From: Hahnella lacustris
GTDB taxonomy: Bacteria > Pseudomonadota > Gammaproteobacteria > Burkholderiales > Burkholderiaceae_A
Length of the DNA: 64,000 bases
Reading direction: 5' to 3'
Assembly: GCA_965194655.1 (NCBI GenBank)
Contig: OZ239148.1
Span: 682,001-746,000 of the forward strand
Shown: piece by piece, positions 40,564 to 49,693 of the stretch
Layout of the letters: each line of letters starts with the position of its first letter
How positions within the stretch are numbered: the first letter of the stretch is position 1
Notes under the pieces: generated by a model
Databases searched by the model: none
Seen by the model: only the letters and a program-made list of their open reading frames with translations
Told to the model about the DNA's origin: nothing
Translations under genes and position numbers: made by a program

Positions 40564-41028
40564 TTACGTTTGGATAGCCTGAAGCACCCACCGCTTCAGG
40601 CTGTTGACATCCATCGCGCCAGCCTGCCTGGCCAGCTCTTGCCCACGCAGGAAAACGGCCATCGTCGGAATGCTGCGAACATTGAATTGCTGCGCCAGCG
40701 TGGGCTCATTCTGAGTGTTGACCTTCAGGAATCGCAGTGTGGACAAATCCCGCGCCGCTTGTTCGAACGCAGGCGCCATGATTCTGCAGGGGCCACACCA
40801 AGGGGCCCAGAAGTCCACGATCACAGGCACGTCTGACCGATTAACCAGACGGCTAAAGGTGTCTGCGCGAGCATCGATGGGCTCAGCAGTAAAGAGAGGC
40901 TGACTGCACTTTCCACAAGTGGGCGTCTCAGTGAGGCGGTGCGCTGGCACTCGGTTCAACGCGAGGCAATGCGGGCAGGGGAGTACGAGGCTGTCTGAGC
41001 CGGGTGCGTTTGCAGTGTTCATACGCAT
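40564..41028 (-). CDS. trxC: Thioredoxin 2 (zinc-ribbon thioredoxin)
   Basis: 154-residue disulfide reductase of the TrxC type: an N-terminal zinc ribbon (CPHC at about 18-21 and CGKC at about 38-41) followed by the thioredoxin fold with active site WAPWCGPCR and cis-proline loop RSIPTMAVF. In E. coli trxC belongs to the OxyR regulon, which fits this neighbourhood. ATG 41028 or ATG 41022 may be used. Converges with dps. Confidence 0.95.
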   Translation of the reverse strand: MRMNTANAPGSDSLVLPCPHCLALNRVPAHRLTETPTCGKCSQPLFTAEPIDARADTFSRLVNRSDVPVIVDFWAPWCGPCRIMAPAFEQAARDLSTLRFLKVNTQNEPTLAQQFNVRSIPTMAVFLRGQELARQAGAMDVNSLKRWVLQAIQT

Positions 41029-41033
41029 AGTTT

Positions 41034-41057
41034 AAAAAAAACCCCGGCAAGCCGGGG
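41034..41057 (-). terminator. Intrinsic terminator of the cytochrome peroxidase gene
   Basis: On the minus strand: CCCCGGC, loop TT, GCCGGGG, then T8. Placed 25 bases after the peroxidase stop and just before trxC, so it separates the two. Confidence 0.9.
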
Positions 41058-41081
41058 TGTGCGCCAAGGAGAGAGGGCGAC

Positions 41082-42098
41082 TTATTTCTTTGCGAACGGG
41101 TTGGGCAATGGGGTTGTGTCGCTTGAGGGCGGCAGAATGGGCAGACGGAACAGGGGCTGATCGCCCGTGAGCGTCTTCAGGAATGCCACGATCTGTTCGT
41201 TCTCCTGCTTGCTGAAGGTTCGGCCGAGCTGCAAGCGCCCCATGATGTCGACGGCCTCGGTGAGCGTTCTTGCAGCACCGTCGTGGAAGTATGGGTAGGT
41301 CAGTTCTACGTTGCGAAGGGTGGGCACCTTGAAGTTAAAGCGGTCGGCATCTTTGCCTGTTACCGCAGAGCGGCCCTCGCCACCACTCTTGGCTTTGTAA
41401 GGCTCAACAATGCCCATCTTCTGGAAGGAATTGCCGCCCAGTGCCGCGCCGTTATGACAGGCCACACAGCCGCTGTCCTGAAAGAGTTTCAGGCCTGCAA
41501 GCTCCTTCGATGACATGGCCTCTTTGTTTCCCAGGAGCCACTGATCAAATCGTGAGTTAGGCGTGACGAGTGTCTTCTCAAACTCAGCGATGGCTGCAGT
41601 GACCTGATCAATGTCGATCTTGTCCCTTCCGAACACGGTCTTGAATTCGCGCTTGTAAGCCGGAATGGATTCGAGGATGCCCACTGCGAGCGTGTGGGTG
41701 AATGCCATCTCTCCCGGATTGGCAATAGGGCCTCCTGCCTGTGCTTTCAAGTCCGCGGCGCGTCCGTCCCAGAACTGGGCCACATTGAGGCTGGAGTTGA
41801 GCACGGTGGGCGAGTTGATTGGGCCTTCCTGCCACTTGTCTCCAATCGACGTGCGCAGGTTGTCAGTGCCGCCCATATGCAGGTTGTGGCAGGAGTTACA
41901 GGAGATGAAGCCTGACTTAGAGAGACGGGGGTCAAAGTAAAGCTTTTTCCCGAGTTCAACCATGCCCAGATTCACACTGGGGGCCGGCTTGATGACTTCA
42001 AATAGGCCCCCTGCGGTGTTCTGTGCCGTTGCGGCTGTGCCGGCAGCAGTGAGTGCAACTGCGACGCTGAGGCTTAGGAGAGTTTTGGAGCTTTTCAT
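41082..42098 (-). CDS. Di-haem cytochrome c peroxidase
   Basis: Periplasmic enzyme reducing H2O2 with electrons from small cytochromes. 338 residues. Signal peptide SLSVAVALTAAGTAATA, then two haem-binding CxxCH motifs: CNSCH (peroxidatic domain, about residue 67) and CVACH (electron-transfer domain, about 215). Typical stretches: LGKKLYFDPRLS, SPTVLNSSLNVAQFWDGRAADL, and FKVPTLRNVELTYPYFHDGAARTL. It lies 42 bases downstream of hemN on the same strand and may share its FNR control. Confidence 0.94.
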   Translation of the reverse strand: MKSSKTLLSLSVAVALTAAGTAATAQNTAGGLFEVIKPAPSVNLGMVELGKKLYFDPRLSKSGFISCNSCHNLHMGGTDNLRTSIGDKWQEGPINSPTVLNSSLNVAQFWDGRAADLKAQAGGPIANPGEMAFTHTLAVGILESIPAYKREFKTVFGRDKIDIDQVTAAIAEFEKTLVTPNSRFDQWLLGNKEAMSSKELAGLKLFQDSGCVACHNGAALGGNSFQKMGIVEPYKAKSGGEGRSAVTGKDADRFNFKVPTLRNVELTYPYFHDGAARTLTEAVDIMGRLQLGRTFSKQENEQIVAFLKTLTGDQPLFRLPILPPSSDTTPLPNPFAKK

Positions 42099-42140
42099 CG
42101 TTGAGGTTCCTTCCGTTTGAGAGTGGTAAAGCCTGTCCTA

Positions 42141-43520
42141 CTAAAGAATCTTTGAGAAACGAGCGCGATCGAGATCACTCTGCAGGTACTGATCAAAGAC
42201 CATGGCAATCGCGCGAACGAGCATCCAGCCCGATTGGGTGACCTGCAGGCCCTGCTCATCCAACTCAACCAGGCCCCCTTGAATCAGGGGCTCAAGCCGG
42301 GCGAGGGCGTGCGCAAAGGTTCTCCGAAAATCCGTCATGAACGCCAGCTCAATCGCTTCGAAGTCCAGCTTTCCCTGGCACATGATGGCCATGATGACGG
42401 CCCTACGAAGGATGTCCTCTGGGGTCAGTGCCAACCCTCGCACGACGGGTAGTCGGCCCTGATCAATGCAGTCGTAGTACTCCTCGAGCGTCTTGGCGTT
42501 TTGACTGTAAGTGGGCCCAATGCGGCCAATCGCGGACACACCCAGTGCGACGAGGTCGCAGTCTGGTTGGGTGCTGTAGCCCTGAAAGTTGCGGTGCAGA
42601 CGGCCTTGGGCCTTTGCCACCGCGAGTGGATCGTTGGGCAGTGCGAAGTGGTCCATGCCAATGTAGACATAGCCCGCCTCGGTCAACCGGTCGATGGCCA
42701 GGGCCAGCATATGGACCTTGCCCTGCGGACTGGGCAGTTCATGGGCGTTGATGCGGCGCTGGGGCTTGAAGCGAGTGGGTAGATGCGCGTATGCGTAGAT
42801 CGCAACCCGGTCGGGGCGCAGCAGGATCACGTCATCGAGGGTCCTCTCGAAGGACTCGGGCGTTTGCAAGGGGAGGCCATAGATCAGATCCAGGTTGATG
42901 GACTCGTATCCGATCCGTCGCGCGGAGTGCATGAGCGCCTCCACCTGAAACCTCGGCTGTACCCGATGAATGGCGACCTGTACCTGTGGGTCGAAGTCCT
43001 GCACGCCAAAGGACAGCCGATTGAAGCCAAGGCGATGCAAGTGCTCGAGGCGAAGGTCCGTGACGGTGCGGGGATCAATCTCAATCGAGTACTCCCCGCC
43101 AGGCACCAGCTCAAAGTTTCTCTGGAGCATGGACATCACATCACCCAGTTCAGCGTCACTCAAGAACGTAGGGGATCCTCCTCCCAAGTGAAGTTGGCTC
43201 ACCTTTTGGCCTTGGCCCAAGTGCTGCGTGATGAGGTCGACTTCTCTAGAGAGATAGTGAAGGTATTCCGCGCCCTTGCTGTGATGTTTGGTGATGACCT
43301 TGTTGCAGGCGCAGTAGTAGCAGACCGACTCACAGAAGGGGATGTGGACATAAATCGAGAGTGCTGTGGCGGATCGGGTCTCACGTCGATCGGTGAGTGC
43401 GTTGCTCAGGTCTTCTGGCCCGAACGCTTCAACGAAGCGGTCCGCAGTCGGGTAGGAGGTGTAGCGCGGACCAGGAATGTCATAGCGCTCGAGTAGGGAT
43501 TCGGAGATGGGCAGGCTCAT
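42141..43520 (-). CDS. hemN: Oxygen-independent coproporphyrinogen III oxidase
   Basis: Radical-SAM enzyme converting coproporphyrinogen III to protoporphyrinogen IX without oxygen in haem synthesis. 459 residues from ATG 43520. The cluster motif is HIPFCESVCYYCACN (CxxxCxxC plus the extra HemN cysteine); N-terminal GPRYTSYPTADRF is the genuine-HemN signature that distinguishes it from HemW. Further: LHLGGGSPTFL and YIGMDHFALPNDPL. Divergent from fnr across an FNR box. Confidence 0.96.
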   Translation of the reverse strand: MSLPISESLLERYDIPGPRYTSYPTADRFVEAFGPEDLSNALTDRRETRSATALSIYVHIPFCESVCYYCACNKVITKHHSKGAEYLHYLSREVDLITQHLGQGQKVSQLHLGGGSPTFLSDAELGDVMSMLQRNFELVPGGEYSIEIDPRTVTDLRLEHLHRLGFNRLSFGVQDFDPQVQVAIHRVQPRFQVEALMHSARRIGYESINLDLIYGLPLQTPESFERTLDDVILLRPDRVAIYAYAHLPTRFKPQRRINAHELPSPQGKVHMLALAIDRLTEAGYVYIGMDHFALPNDPLAVAKAQGRLHRNFQGYSTQPDCDLVALGVSAIGRIGPTYSQNAKTLEEYYDCIDQGRLPVVRGLALTPEDILRRAVIMAIMCQGKLDFEAIELAFMTDFRRTFAHALARLEPLIQGGLVELDEQGLQVTQSGWMLVRAIAMVFDQYLQSDLDRARFSKIL

Positions 43521-43555
43521 GCGCTGCACTATGCTCAGTCTGACCAAGACAAGGT

Positions 43556-43569
43556 TTGATCGGGGTCAA
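43556..43569. promoter_or_regulatory. FNR box between hemN and fnr
   Basis: TTGAT-CGGG-GTCAA, nine of ten positions of the FNR consensus TTGAT-N4-ATCAA, midway in the 92-base divergent gap. It could activate hemN under low oxygen and autoregulate fnr. Confidence 0.8.
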
Positions 43570-43612
43570 AGAGTCTCGCGTTCAGCCCTATTTCTGGCTA
43601 ATATGCACCGAA

Positions 43613-44356
43613 ATGAATACCTTAACTGCCTCCATCAAGGTTGCCTGCTCAAGCTGTAACCTTCGCGAACTCTGTATGCCCGTTGGGCTTTCCGCTGATG
43701 AGCTCACCCAACTCGACACCCTCATTGCCGGTCGCAAGAAGATCCCCAAAGGCGGCGCTCTCTACAAAGCGGGAGACCCCTTTCACGCCCTCTATGCTGT
43801 GCGTACAGGCTTCTTTAAGACCGAGGTGAACACCCAAGATGGTCGGGGCCAGGTCACTGGCTTCCAGATGATGGGAGAGATCATGGGGCTTGACGGCATT
43901 GTGCAAGACCAGCACAGCTGCGATGCCGTGGCCCTAGAGGATTCCGAAGTCTGCGTCATGCCGTATGCACGCATTGAAGATTTGTCGATGCGGTTTGAGC
44001 CCCTTGGGCGCCATCTCCACAAGGTCATGAGCCGAGAGATCGTGCGCGACCAAGGTGTCATGCTCTTGTTGGGCATCATGCGCGCCGAGGAGCGTGTTGC
44101 TGCTTTCCTGTTGAATCTGGTGCAGCGACTCCACGCACGAGGCTTTTCTCAGAGCGAAGTGGTGTTGCGAATGACCCGGCGGGAGATTGGTAGCTACCTG
44201 GGCATGAAGCTCGAGACGGTGAGTCGCGTGTTCTCCAGGTTTGCCGAGGAAGGCATCGTGAACGTCAACCAGCGCCACATTGTCATTCGAGACCCATCCG
44301 CACTCAAGGCGCTTGTCACCCCGCAGTCCGAAAACTGCACCCATCAGTCTGCCTAA
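43613..44356 (+). CDS. fnr: FNR/Crp-family oxygen-sensing transcription regulator
   Basis: 247 residues from ATG 43613. The four [4Fe-4S] cysteines of true FNR are present: KVACSSCNLRELC (three, about residues 12-21) and QHSCDAVAL (about 103). A cyclic-nucleotide-binding fold follows, then the helix-turn-helix MTRREIGSYLGMKLETVSR, whose recognition helix (ETVSR) matches FNR. Predicted to switch on anaerobic genes, including hemN next door. Confidence 0.95.
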   Translation: MNTLTASIKVACSSCNLRELCMPVGLSADELTQLDTLIAGRKKIPKGGALYKAGDPFHALYAVRTGFFKTEVNTQDGRGQVTGFQMMGEIMGLDGIVQDQHSCDAVALEDSEVCVMPYARIEDLSMRFEPLGRHLHKVMSREIVRDQGVMLLLGIMRAEERVAAFLLNLVQRLHARGFSQSEVVLRMTRREIGSYLGMKLETVSRVFSRFAEEGIVNVNQRHIVIRDPSALKALVTPQSENCTHQSA

Positions 44357-45584
44357 GCCGACGGATCTGGTGGTGATTGGCGCGGGAGCCGCAGGGCTCT
44401 TTTGCGCCTCGGTGGCGGGTCGGCTCGGCCTGCAAACGGTTGTGCTTGATCATGCAGAGACGATTGGAGAGAAGATTCGCATCAGCGGGGGCGGTCGCTG
44501 TAATTTCACCAACCGATACTCCCAGCCCAAACACTTCCTCTCGCTGAATCCGCACTTCGTCAGGAGTGCCCTCAGTCGCTTCACCTCCCAAGACTTTATT
44601 GGCCTGATTCAGGCCGCGGGCATTGGTTTCCACGAAAAACACAAGGGGCAGTTGTTTTGCAATGACTCCTCCCAGCAGATCATTCGCTTTCTTGTGAATG
44701 GGTGTCTCGCATCTGGCGTTTCTCTGAGACATCCCGTCAGCGTGCTCAATGTTCGGCGCGCAGGGGCGCTCTGGGAGGTGGAGACTTCCGCTGGGGTGTT
44801 GATGGCAAGCGCATTGGTCATTGCGACAGGCGGGCTACCCGTTCCAGCAATTGGTGCCACGAGCTTTGGTCTGGATCTGGCTCGAAGCCTTGAGCTGCCG
44901 GTCACGTCGGTGAGGCCGGCGCTGGTTCCTCTGGCGCTGACTGCAGAGCAATGGCAGCCCCTGTTGGAGCTCTCTGGGCTCAGTCAGCCGGTTCGAATCT
45001 CATCGGGGATTGTGGGGTCTGGCTATGGTGCGCAGTCCTTCGATGAAGACCTTCTGCTCACTCATAAAGGCCTCTCTGGCCCGGCCACGCTGCAGGCGAG
45101 CAGCTACTGGTCTGAGGGCCAGCCCGTTCAGCTGCAGTGGCTATCCTCTGAGCAATGGGATGAACTCGATCAGGGGGCGCAAGGTCAGGGAGGTCGACTG
45201 ATCTCCTCACGCCTCTCGGAGTTTCTTCCAGAGCGCTTAGCCCATGTCCTCCTGAGGTTGGGAGGGGTTGACGATCGGCGCTGGGCGGACCTCAACAAGG
45301 CAGACAAGGCTCGTCTACGGTCACTCTTACTTGAACACGTCCTTCGCCCCTCTGGCACCCTGGGCTGGAAGAAGGCCGAGGTGATGTTGGGTGGGGTGGA
45401 TACCCGCAGCCTGAACAGCAAGACGATGGAGTCGTCTCAACATCCAGGCCTGTACTTTATTGGTGAGTGCGTGGATGTCACCGGACACTTGGGCGGACAC
45501 AACTTCCAATGGGCTTGGTCAAGCGGATGGGCGGCCGCCCAGGCCATTGCCGCGAAGCAGATGACCGCTACCGGATCGGTTTAG
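44313..45584 (+). CDS. HI0933/YhiN-family FAD-dependent oxidoreductase
   Basis: Flavoprotein of the BaiN/HI0933 family, function not settled. FAD-binding VVIGAGAAGLFCA, then IGEKIRISGGGRCNFTNR (family signature), LLTHKGLSGPATLQ, GTLGWKKAEVMLGGVDT and FIGECVDVTGHLGGHNFQWAWSSG at the C-terminus. The start is uncertain: TTG 44313 is chosen, but TTG 44280 or a GTG at 44373 are possible; the first two overlap the end of fnr. Converges with queH, the stop codons overlapping. Confidence 0.88.
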   Translation: MSPRSPKTAPISLPKPTDLVVIGAGAAGLFCASVAGRLGLQTVVLDHAETIGEKIRISGGGRCNFTNRYSQPKHFLSLNPHFVRSALSRFTSQDFIGLIQAAGIGFHEKHKGQLFCNDSSQQIIRFLVNGCLASGVSLRHPVSVLNVRRAGALWEVETSAGVLMASALVIATGGLPVPAIGATSFGLDLARSLELPVTSVRPALVPLALTAEQWQPLLELSGLSQPVRISSGIVGSGYGAQSFDEDLLLTHKGLSGPATLQASSYWSEGQPVQLQWLSSEQWDELDQGAQGQGGRLISSRLSEFLPERLAHVLLRLGGVDDRRWADLNKADKARLRSLLLEHVLRPSGTLGWKKAEVMLGGVDTRSLNSKTMESSQHPGLYFIGECVDVTGHLGGHNFQWAWSSGWAAAQAIAAKQMTATGSV

Positions 45585-46240
45585 GAGTCGGTGTCGACGC
45601 CGTAAAACTTGACCCCGAGCTGGATCCGATCCCTCCCTTGAGCGACCCGATGTCGATTGGTGTCCCGTAAGGAATAGACGCACCCGCAGTATTCCTGCTG
45701 ATAGAACTGCTCTCGTTTGCTGATCTCAATCATGCGCTGGCTGCCACCACCCTTGCGCCAGTTGTAATCCCAGTACACAAGTCCTTCGTAGGGAGCAGCC
45801 GCCCGAGCGCCGCACCCATTGATCTGGTTCATGTCTTTCCAGCGCGAGATACCCAGAGAACTCGTGATTACGGAAAAACCATGCTCAACCGCATACAGCG
45901 CCGTGCGCTCAAAACGCATGTCGAAACACATGGTGCATCGCTCACCGCGCTCTGGCGCATTCTCCATGCCTTTGGCTCGCGCAAACCAGTTGTCAGTGTC
46001 GTAGTCCGCATCGACAAAAGGAACGCCATGCTTCTCTGCAAATCGGATGTTCTCCTCTTTTCGGATGAGATATTCCTTTTCGGGGTGAATGTTGGGGTTG
46101 TAGAAGAAAATGGTGTAATCGATGCCAGACTCCAGAAAAGCCTCCATGAGTTCGCCTGCACACGGGGCGCAGCAGGAATGGAGCAGGAGTTTGTCCGCGT
46201 CGTTTGGTAGCTTGAGTTGGGGTCTTTGGGCGGCAGTCAT
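45581..46240 (-). CDS. queH: Epoxyqueuosine reductase QueH
   Basis: Last step of queuosine tRNA modification, reducing epoxyqueuosine at the wobble position; QueH is the non-B12 alternative to QueG. 219 residues. Cysteine pairs: HSCCAPC near residue 22-26 and ERCTMCFDMR near 100, then GISRWKDMNQINGCG-type segment, YQQEYCGCVYSLRDTN with CGC near the end. No other queuosine genes are adjacent. Confidence 0.93.
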   Translation of the reverse strand: MTAAQRPQLKLPNDADKLLLHSCCAPCAGELMEAFLESGIDYTIFFYNPNIHPEKEYLIRKEENIRFAEKHGVPFVDADYDTDNWFARAKGMENAPERGERCTMCFDMRFERTALYAVEHGFSVITSSLGISRWKDMNQINGCGARAAAPYEGLVYWDYNWRKGGGSQRMIEISKREQFYQQEYCGCVYSLRDTNRHRVAQGRDRIQLGVKFYGVDTDS

Positions 46241-46281
46241 AAGTCCGATTTTACGATTTTCTAACCTTTTGAAAGGCGTTT

Positions 46282-47142
46282 ATGCGAGTGAAGTCGATTT
46301 TCCAGGTACTCGTTGGGTCACTGATGACGCTGTCTTTCGCCTCCCTGGCCTGGGGCGCAACGGATCAGAGAGCAGGGGATGAACAGTACAAGCCCTACGT
46401 CGGGCAACCCGGCAAGGACGTGATCTGGGTGCCAACGCCAGACACGATGGTCGACGAAATGATTCGGGTGGCAGGCGTTGGGCCTCATGACCTGGTGGTG
46501 GACTTGGGAGCAGGAGACGGAAAGATTGCCATCGCTGCAGCCCTCAAGCGTGGGGCAAGAGCCATTGGCATTGAATACGACCCAGAGATGGCAGCCCTCG
46601 CCAAACGTAATGTTCTGCGTGCCGGCGTGGCTGACAAAGTCACCATCATCGAAGGAGACCTGTTCAAAGCAGACTTTTCGAAGGCCACCGTGGTCATGAT
46701 GTACCTATTGCCAGAATTGAACATGAGGCTCAAGCCTGTCTTGAAGGCGATGCGTCCGGGTACGCGCATTGTTTCGCATTCATTCGACATGGAGACCTGG
46801 ATCCCGGACGAGAAGATCGAAACCCCGACGGCCATGGGACATGTCTGGATTGTGCCAGTCGATGCTCAGGGCCAGTGGACCATTCAACTGTCTGACCAAC
46901 GCAAGGGCCGGCTTAAGCTGAAGCAGATCCATCAAGAACTGTCCGGAGAGATCACCGTTGACGGGAAGTCTTACGCCATTGACGAGGGTAAGGTGAGGGG
47001 CTACGGGGTGTCCCTGAAGTTCAAGGGGCCGACGGGCATCTCGATGGCCTTCCAAGGGCAAGTGGTCAATCAAATCATCACTGGTGCGTTCCAAGAGAAC
47101 GGTAAGCAAATCCTGCTTGAGGGCCGTAAGGTCGGCAAGTGA
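46282..47142 (+). CDS. Exported class I SAM methyltransferase-like protein
   Basis: 286 residues. A convincing signal peptide (SIFQVLVGSLMTLSFASLAWG, cleavage near AWGA) precedes a Rossmann methyltransferase domain: VVDLGAGDGKIAIAAAL (motif I), AIGIEYDPEMAALAKRN (acidic residue for ribose), IIEGDLFKADFS, and MMYLLPELNMRLKPVL. A beta-rich C-terminal part of about 85 residues follows (from QWTIQLSDQ). SAM is not expected in the periplasm, so substrate and site of action are unclear. Coupled to the permease gene (TGATG). Confidence 0.75.
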   Translation: MRVKSIFQVLVGSLMTLSFASLAWGATDQRAGDEQYKPYVGQPGKDVIWVPTPDTMVDEMIRVAGVGPHDLVVDLGAGDGKIAIAAALKRGARAIGIEYDPEMAALAKRNVLRAGVADKVTIIEGDLFKADFSKATVVMMYLLPELNMRLKPVLKAMRPGTRIVSHSFDMETWIPDEKIETPTAMGHVWIVPVDAQGQWTIQLSDQRKGRLKLKQIHQELSGEITVDGKSYAIDEGKVRGYGVSLKFKGPTGISMAFQGQVVNQIITGAFQENGKQILLEGRKVGK

Positions 47143-48488
47143 TGAGACCCCAGATCTCGATACTCTCGGCCATCGTCGTGGTGGCCGGGTTGGTTATTGG
47201 TGCGGGGATCTTTAAGACACCGTCCCTCATTGCCGGGCTGGTGGCTCCCGACCAGATCATCTGGATCTGGGCGTGTGCAGCGTTGCTGAGCCTGATCGGG
47301 GCGCTCTGTTATGTCGAGCTCATCACTCGATTTCCGAATGAGCGAGGCGAAATGGGGTTTCTCACTGAAGCCTGGGGTCCTCGGGTTGCCTTTGTTTATG
47401 GATGGGCAAAGACCGCCGTCATTAACCCCGGTGCCATCGCGATGCTCGCCTTTGTATTGGCGGATTACTGGTCACCGCTCTGGTCTGGTCCCGCGTGGAC
47501 GGTACCACTCTTTGCAGCGGCGCTCATCCTTGCGCTCACTGGGCTCAATCTCTGGGGCCTCCAGTTCTCTGCTCGTTTCCAGCTCATCCTTCTCGGTATC
47601 GAGGTGGCTCTGTTGGTGGGGCTTTCTATAGGGGCGCTGATGCTCTCTGGAGGAGATCCAGTCATTCCCATCGAGAGTAAGACGTTCAGTCCTTCGGACG
47701 TGTCCTGGGGCGCGATGGGATTGGCCATGATCTTCGCTTTGCTCACCTTTGGGGGCTGGAATGAGGCCGCCTATCTGGTGCAGGACATCCGAGGCGAGAA
47801 AGGAAGCATCCTCTGGGTTTTGGTGCTTAGCCTTGGACTCGTGACCCTGGTCTATATGCTGGTGAATATGGCCTTGCTCTCTCTGCTGGGTGCACCTGCT
47901 CTGGCCAAGAGTCAGGCGCCCATCTCTGATCTCGCAAGCGTAGTGATGGGTGGGTGGGGGGCTGGCCTGGTCTTGGTGGTGGTGTCTGCCTCCATTCTCA
48001 CCAGCATCAATGCCACCATGGTGGTTGGGGCACGTGCAACGATTGCGGCTGCCGAGGGTTGGCCCAGGTTGAGCGCGTTCGCGAACTGGACCGAGAACCG
48101 CGGGATCCCCAAACGGGCCCTCTGGTTGCAAACCTTCGTCTGCCTGGCTCTGGTCGTGATGGCCTCATTCTCGAAGGGCGCCTTTGCTGCGCTCGTGGAG
48201 TTCACGGCCCCTGTCTACTGGGGCTTTCTCATGCTCGTCGGCCTGAGCCTCTTGGTGCTTCGCAGGCGGAATCCGACACTTCATGATTCGAAGGCGTTCG
48301 TACTTCCCCTCGGTCCGCTGTTTCCTCTGGTGTTCGTCCTTTGCTGCGCCTATCTCACCTATTCGAGCCTGACCTATGCAGACAGTCAGGGCAGCGCCTG
48401 GATTTCAATGGCCGTTCTTGCGGCGGGTGTTCTGGCGTCTGTCGTCATTGGGCGACCCGTGCGGCCCTCAGTGAGGGTGAGGCCTTAG
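47142..48488 (+). CDS. APC-superfamily amino acid/polyamine permease
   Basis: 448 residues with about 12 membrane helices. The start of helix 1, VVVAGLVIGAGIFKTPS, is the APC substrate-binding GxGIF motif; LCYVELITRFPNERGEMGFLTEAWG and FGGWNEAAYLVQDIRG are also typical. Substrate cannot be told. ATG 47142 overlaps the methyltransferase TGA; a GTG one codon earlier is possible. Converges with the MFS gene. Confidence 0.88.
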   Translation: MRPQISILSAIVVVAGLVIGAGIFKTPSLIAGLVAPDQIIWIWACAALLSLIGALCYVELITRFPNERGEMGFLTEAWGPRVAFVYGWAKTAVINPGAIAMLAFVLADYWSPLWSGPAWTVPLFAAALILALTGLNLWGLQFSARFQLILLGIEVALLVGLSIGALMLSGGDPVIPIESKTFSPSDVSWGAMGLAMIFALLTFGGWNEAAYLVQDIRGEKGSILWVLVLSLGLVTLVYMLVNMALLSLLGAPALAKSQAPISDLASVVMGGWGAGLVLVVVSASILTSINATMVVGARATIAAAEGWPRLSAFANWTENRGIPKRALWLQTFVCLALVVMASFSKGAFAALVEFTAPVYWGFLMLVGLSLLVLRRRNPTLHDSKAFVLPLGPLFPLVFVLCCAYLTYSSLTYADSQGSAWISMAVLAAGVLASVVIGRPVRPSVRVRP

Positions 48489-49678
48489 GTGCCCCGACTC
48501 ACGCGAGCGCTCTCTAGGTTGGCGGGTAATGCCCAGATTGCCAACAGCGTGAGCGTGGAGAGTGCAGCCAGCATCACAAGTGACTGAGCGAATCCGGCAG
48601 ATTTCACGAGGGGGCCTAGAAGACCCACGGCTGTGCTGCTCACCACAAAGGCAATGCCAATCCGCATGCCCGTAACGCGTGAGCGAAGGGCGTCGTCCAC
48701 ATAGCGCACGACGATGGTGTCGGTGAAGGGAATGGCGCCAAAAATACTCGCCATAAAGGCTAAGGCGGCGGCATAGAACCACCAGCCTTCAGCTTGTGAG
48801 GCTAAGAACAGAAAGACCGACTGAAAGGCCACAATGCCCATGAAGAGTGGCCGAAGGGCAAAACGCTCGGTGAGGCGACCGACGATGACCTGGCTGAAAG
48901 CCGCAACGGAATAGAGCGCAGCCAGGGCGGCTCCAATGGCGACAGGGTCGGGTAGGCTCATGGCCATGCGCTCTCGAAAGAGCTCAGTGTTGCCATTGGT
49001 GGTGAAGTTAAAGAGCACAGAGCCCACGCAGGCCGCGACCGTCATCACAATGAGCGCACGCTTCACCATGGGTGAAATGGTGGGTGCTCCCTCTGACCGC
49101 TTGCTAGCAGCCTTGGCCGCGGAATGAGGCTCCTCTCGGGCGACTCGAGCAAACGCCACACCCAGTGCGATGGTGATAAGGCCTGGCACGATGAAGGCTG
49201 CTCGCCACCCCGCCCATTGAACAATGAATCCCGTGATGAGCGCTGCGAGTGCAATGCCCAGATTTCCAGCGAGGTTGTTCCAGCCAATGGCCAGCCCTGG
49301 CCGAGGGGCATCTCGAAGAAGCATGGGAATACCCACGGGGTGATAGATGGACGCAAAGCTGCCGAGAAGAGTGAGCGCGACGGCCAACTGCCAAGGCGAC
49401 TGACAGAGTGCAACCAGTAGGCAGCTTGCTCCGGTCCCGAAATAGAAGGTCAACATGGCTTTGCGGCGACTCCAGAGATCGCCAAGTCGCCCCGCTGGGA
49501 TGGAGCCCAGTCCAAACATGAAGAAGGCCCCAGCTGTGTAGGGCATGAGGTCTTCCCAACGTGCGAGCCCAAAGTCCAGTGCAATGCTCGATACCGCCGA
49601 GGCAAACACCAGAAGGACCAGATGGTCCATGGTGTGGGCCGCGTTAAGGAGCAGGCGAAACGAGCGAGAGGGCTGCAC
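48485..49678 (-). CDS. MFS transporter
   Basis: 397-residue major facilitator with about 12 helices. The loop 2-3 motif reads AGRLGDLWSRRKAM, and a central charged loop (REEPHSAAKAASKRSEG) separates the two halves. The LLGSFASIYHPVGIPML helix resembles drug- or fosmidomycin-type exporters (Fsr-like), but the substrate cannot be assigned. It ends 3 bases inside the convergent permease gene and follows the beta-barrel gene by 15 bases. Confidence 0.85.
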   Translation of the reverse strand: MQPSRSFRLLLNAAHTMDHLVLLVFASAVSSIALDFGLARWEDLMPYTAGAFFMFGLGSIPAGRLGDLWSRRKAMLTFYFGTGASCLLVALCQSPWQLAVALTLLGSFASIYHPVGIPMLLRDAPRPGLAIGWNNLAGNLGIALAALITGFIVQWAGWRAAFIVPGLITIALGVAFARVAREEPHSAAKAASKRSEGAPTISPMVKRALIVMTVAACVGSVLFNFTTNGNTELFRERMAMSLPDPVAIGAALAALYSVAAFSQVIVGRLTERFALRPLFMGIVAFQSVFLFLASQAEGWWFYAAALAFMASIFGAIPFTDTIVVRYVDDALRSRVTGMRIGIAFVVSSTAVGLLGPLVKSAGFAQSLVMLAALSTLTLLAIWALPANLESARVSRGT

Positions 49679-49693
49679 GATGGGGAGGGGGGC

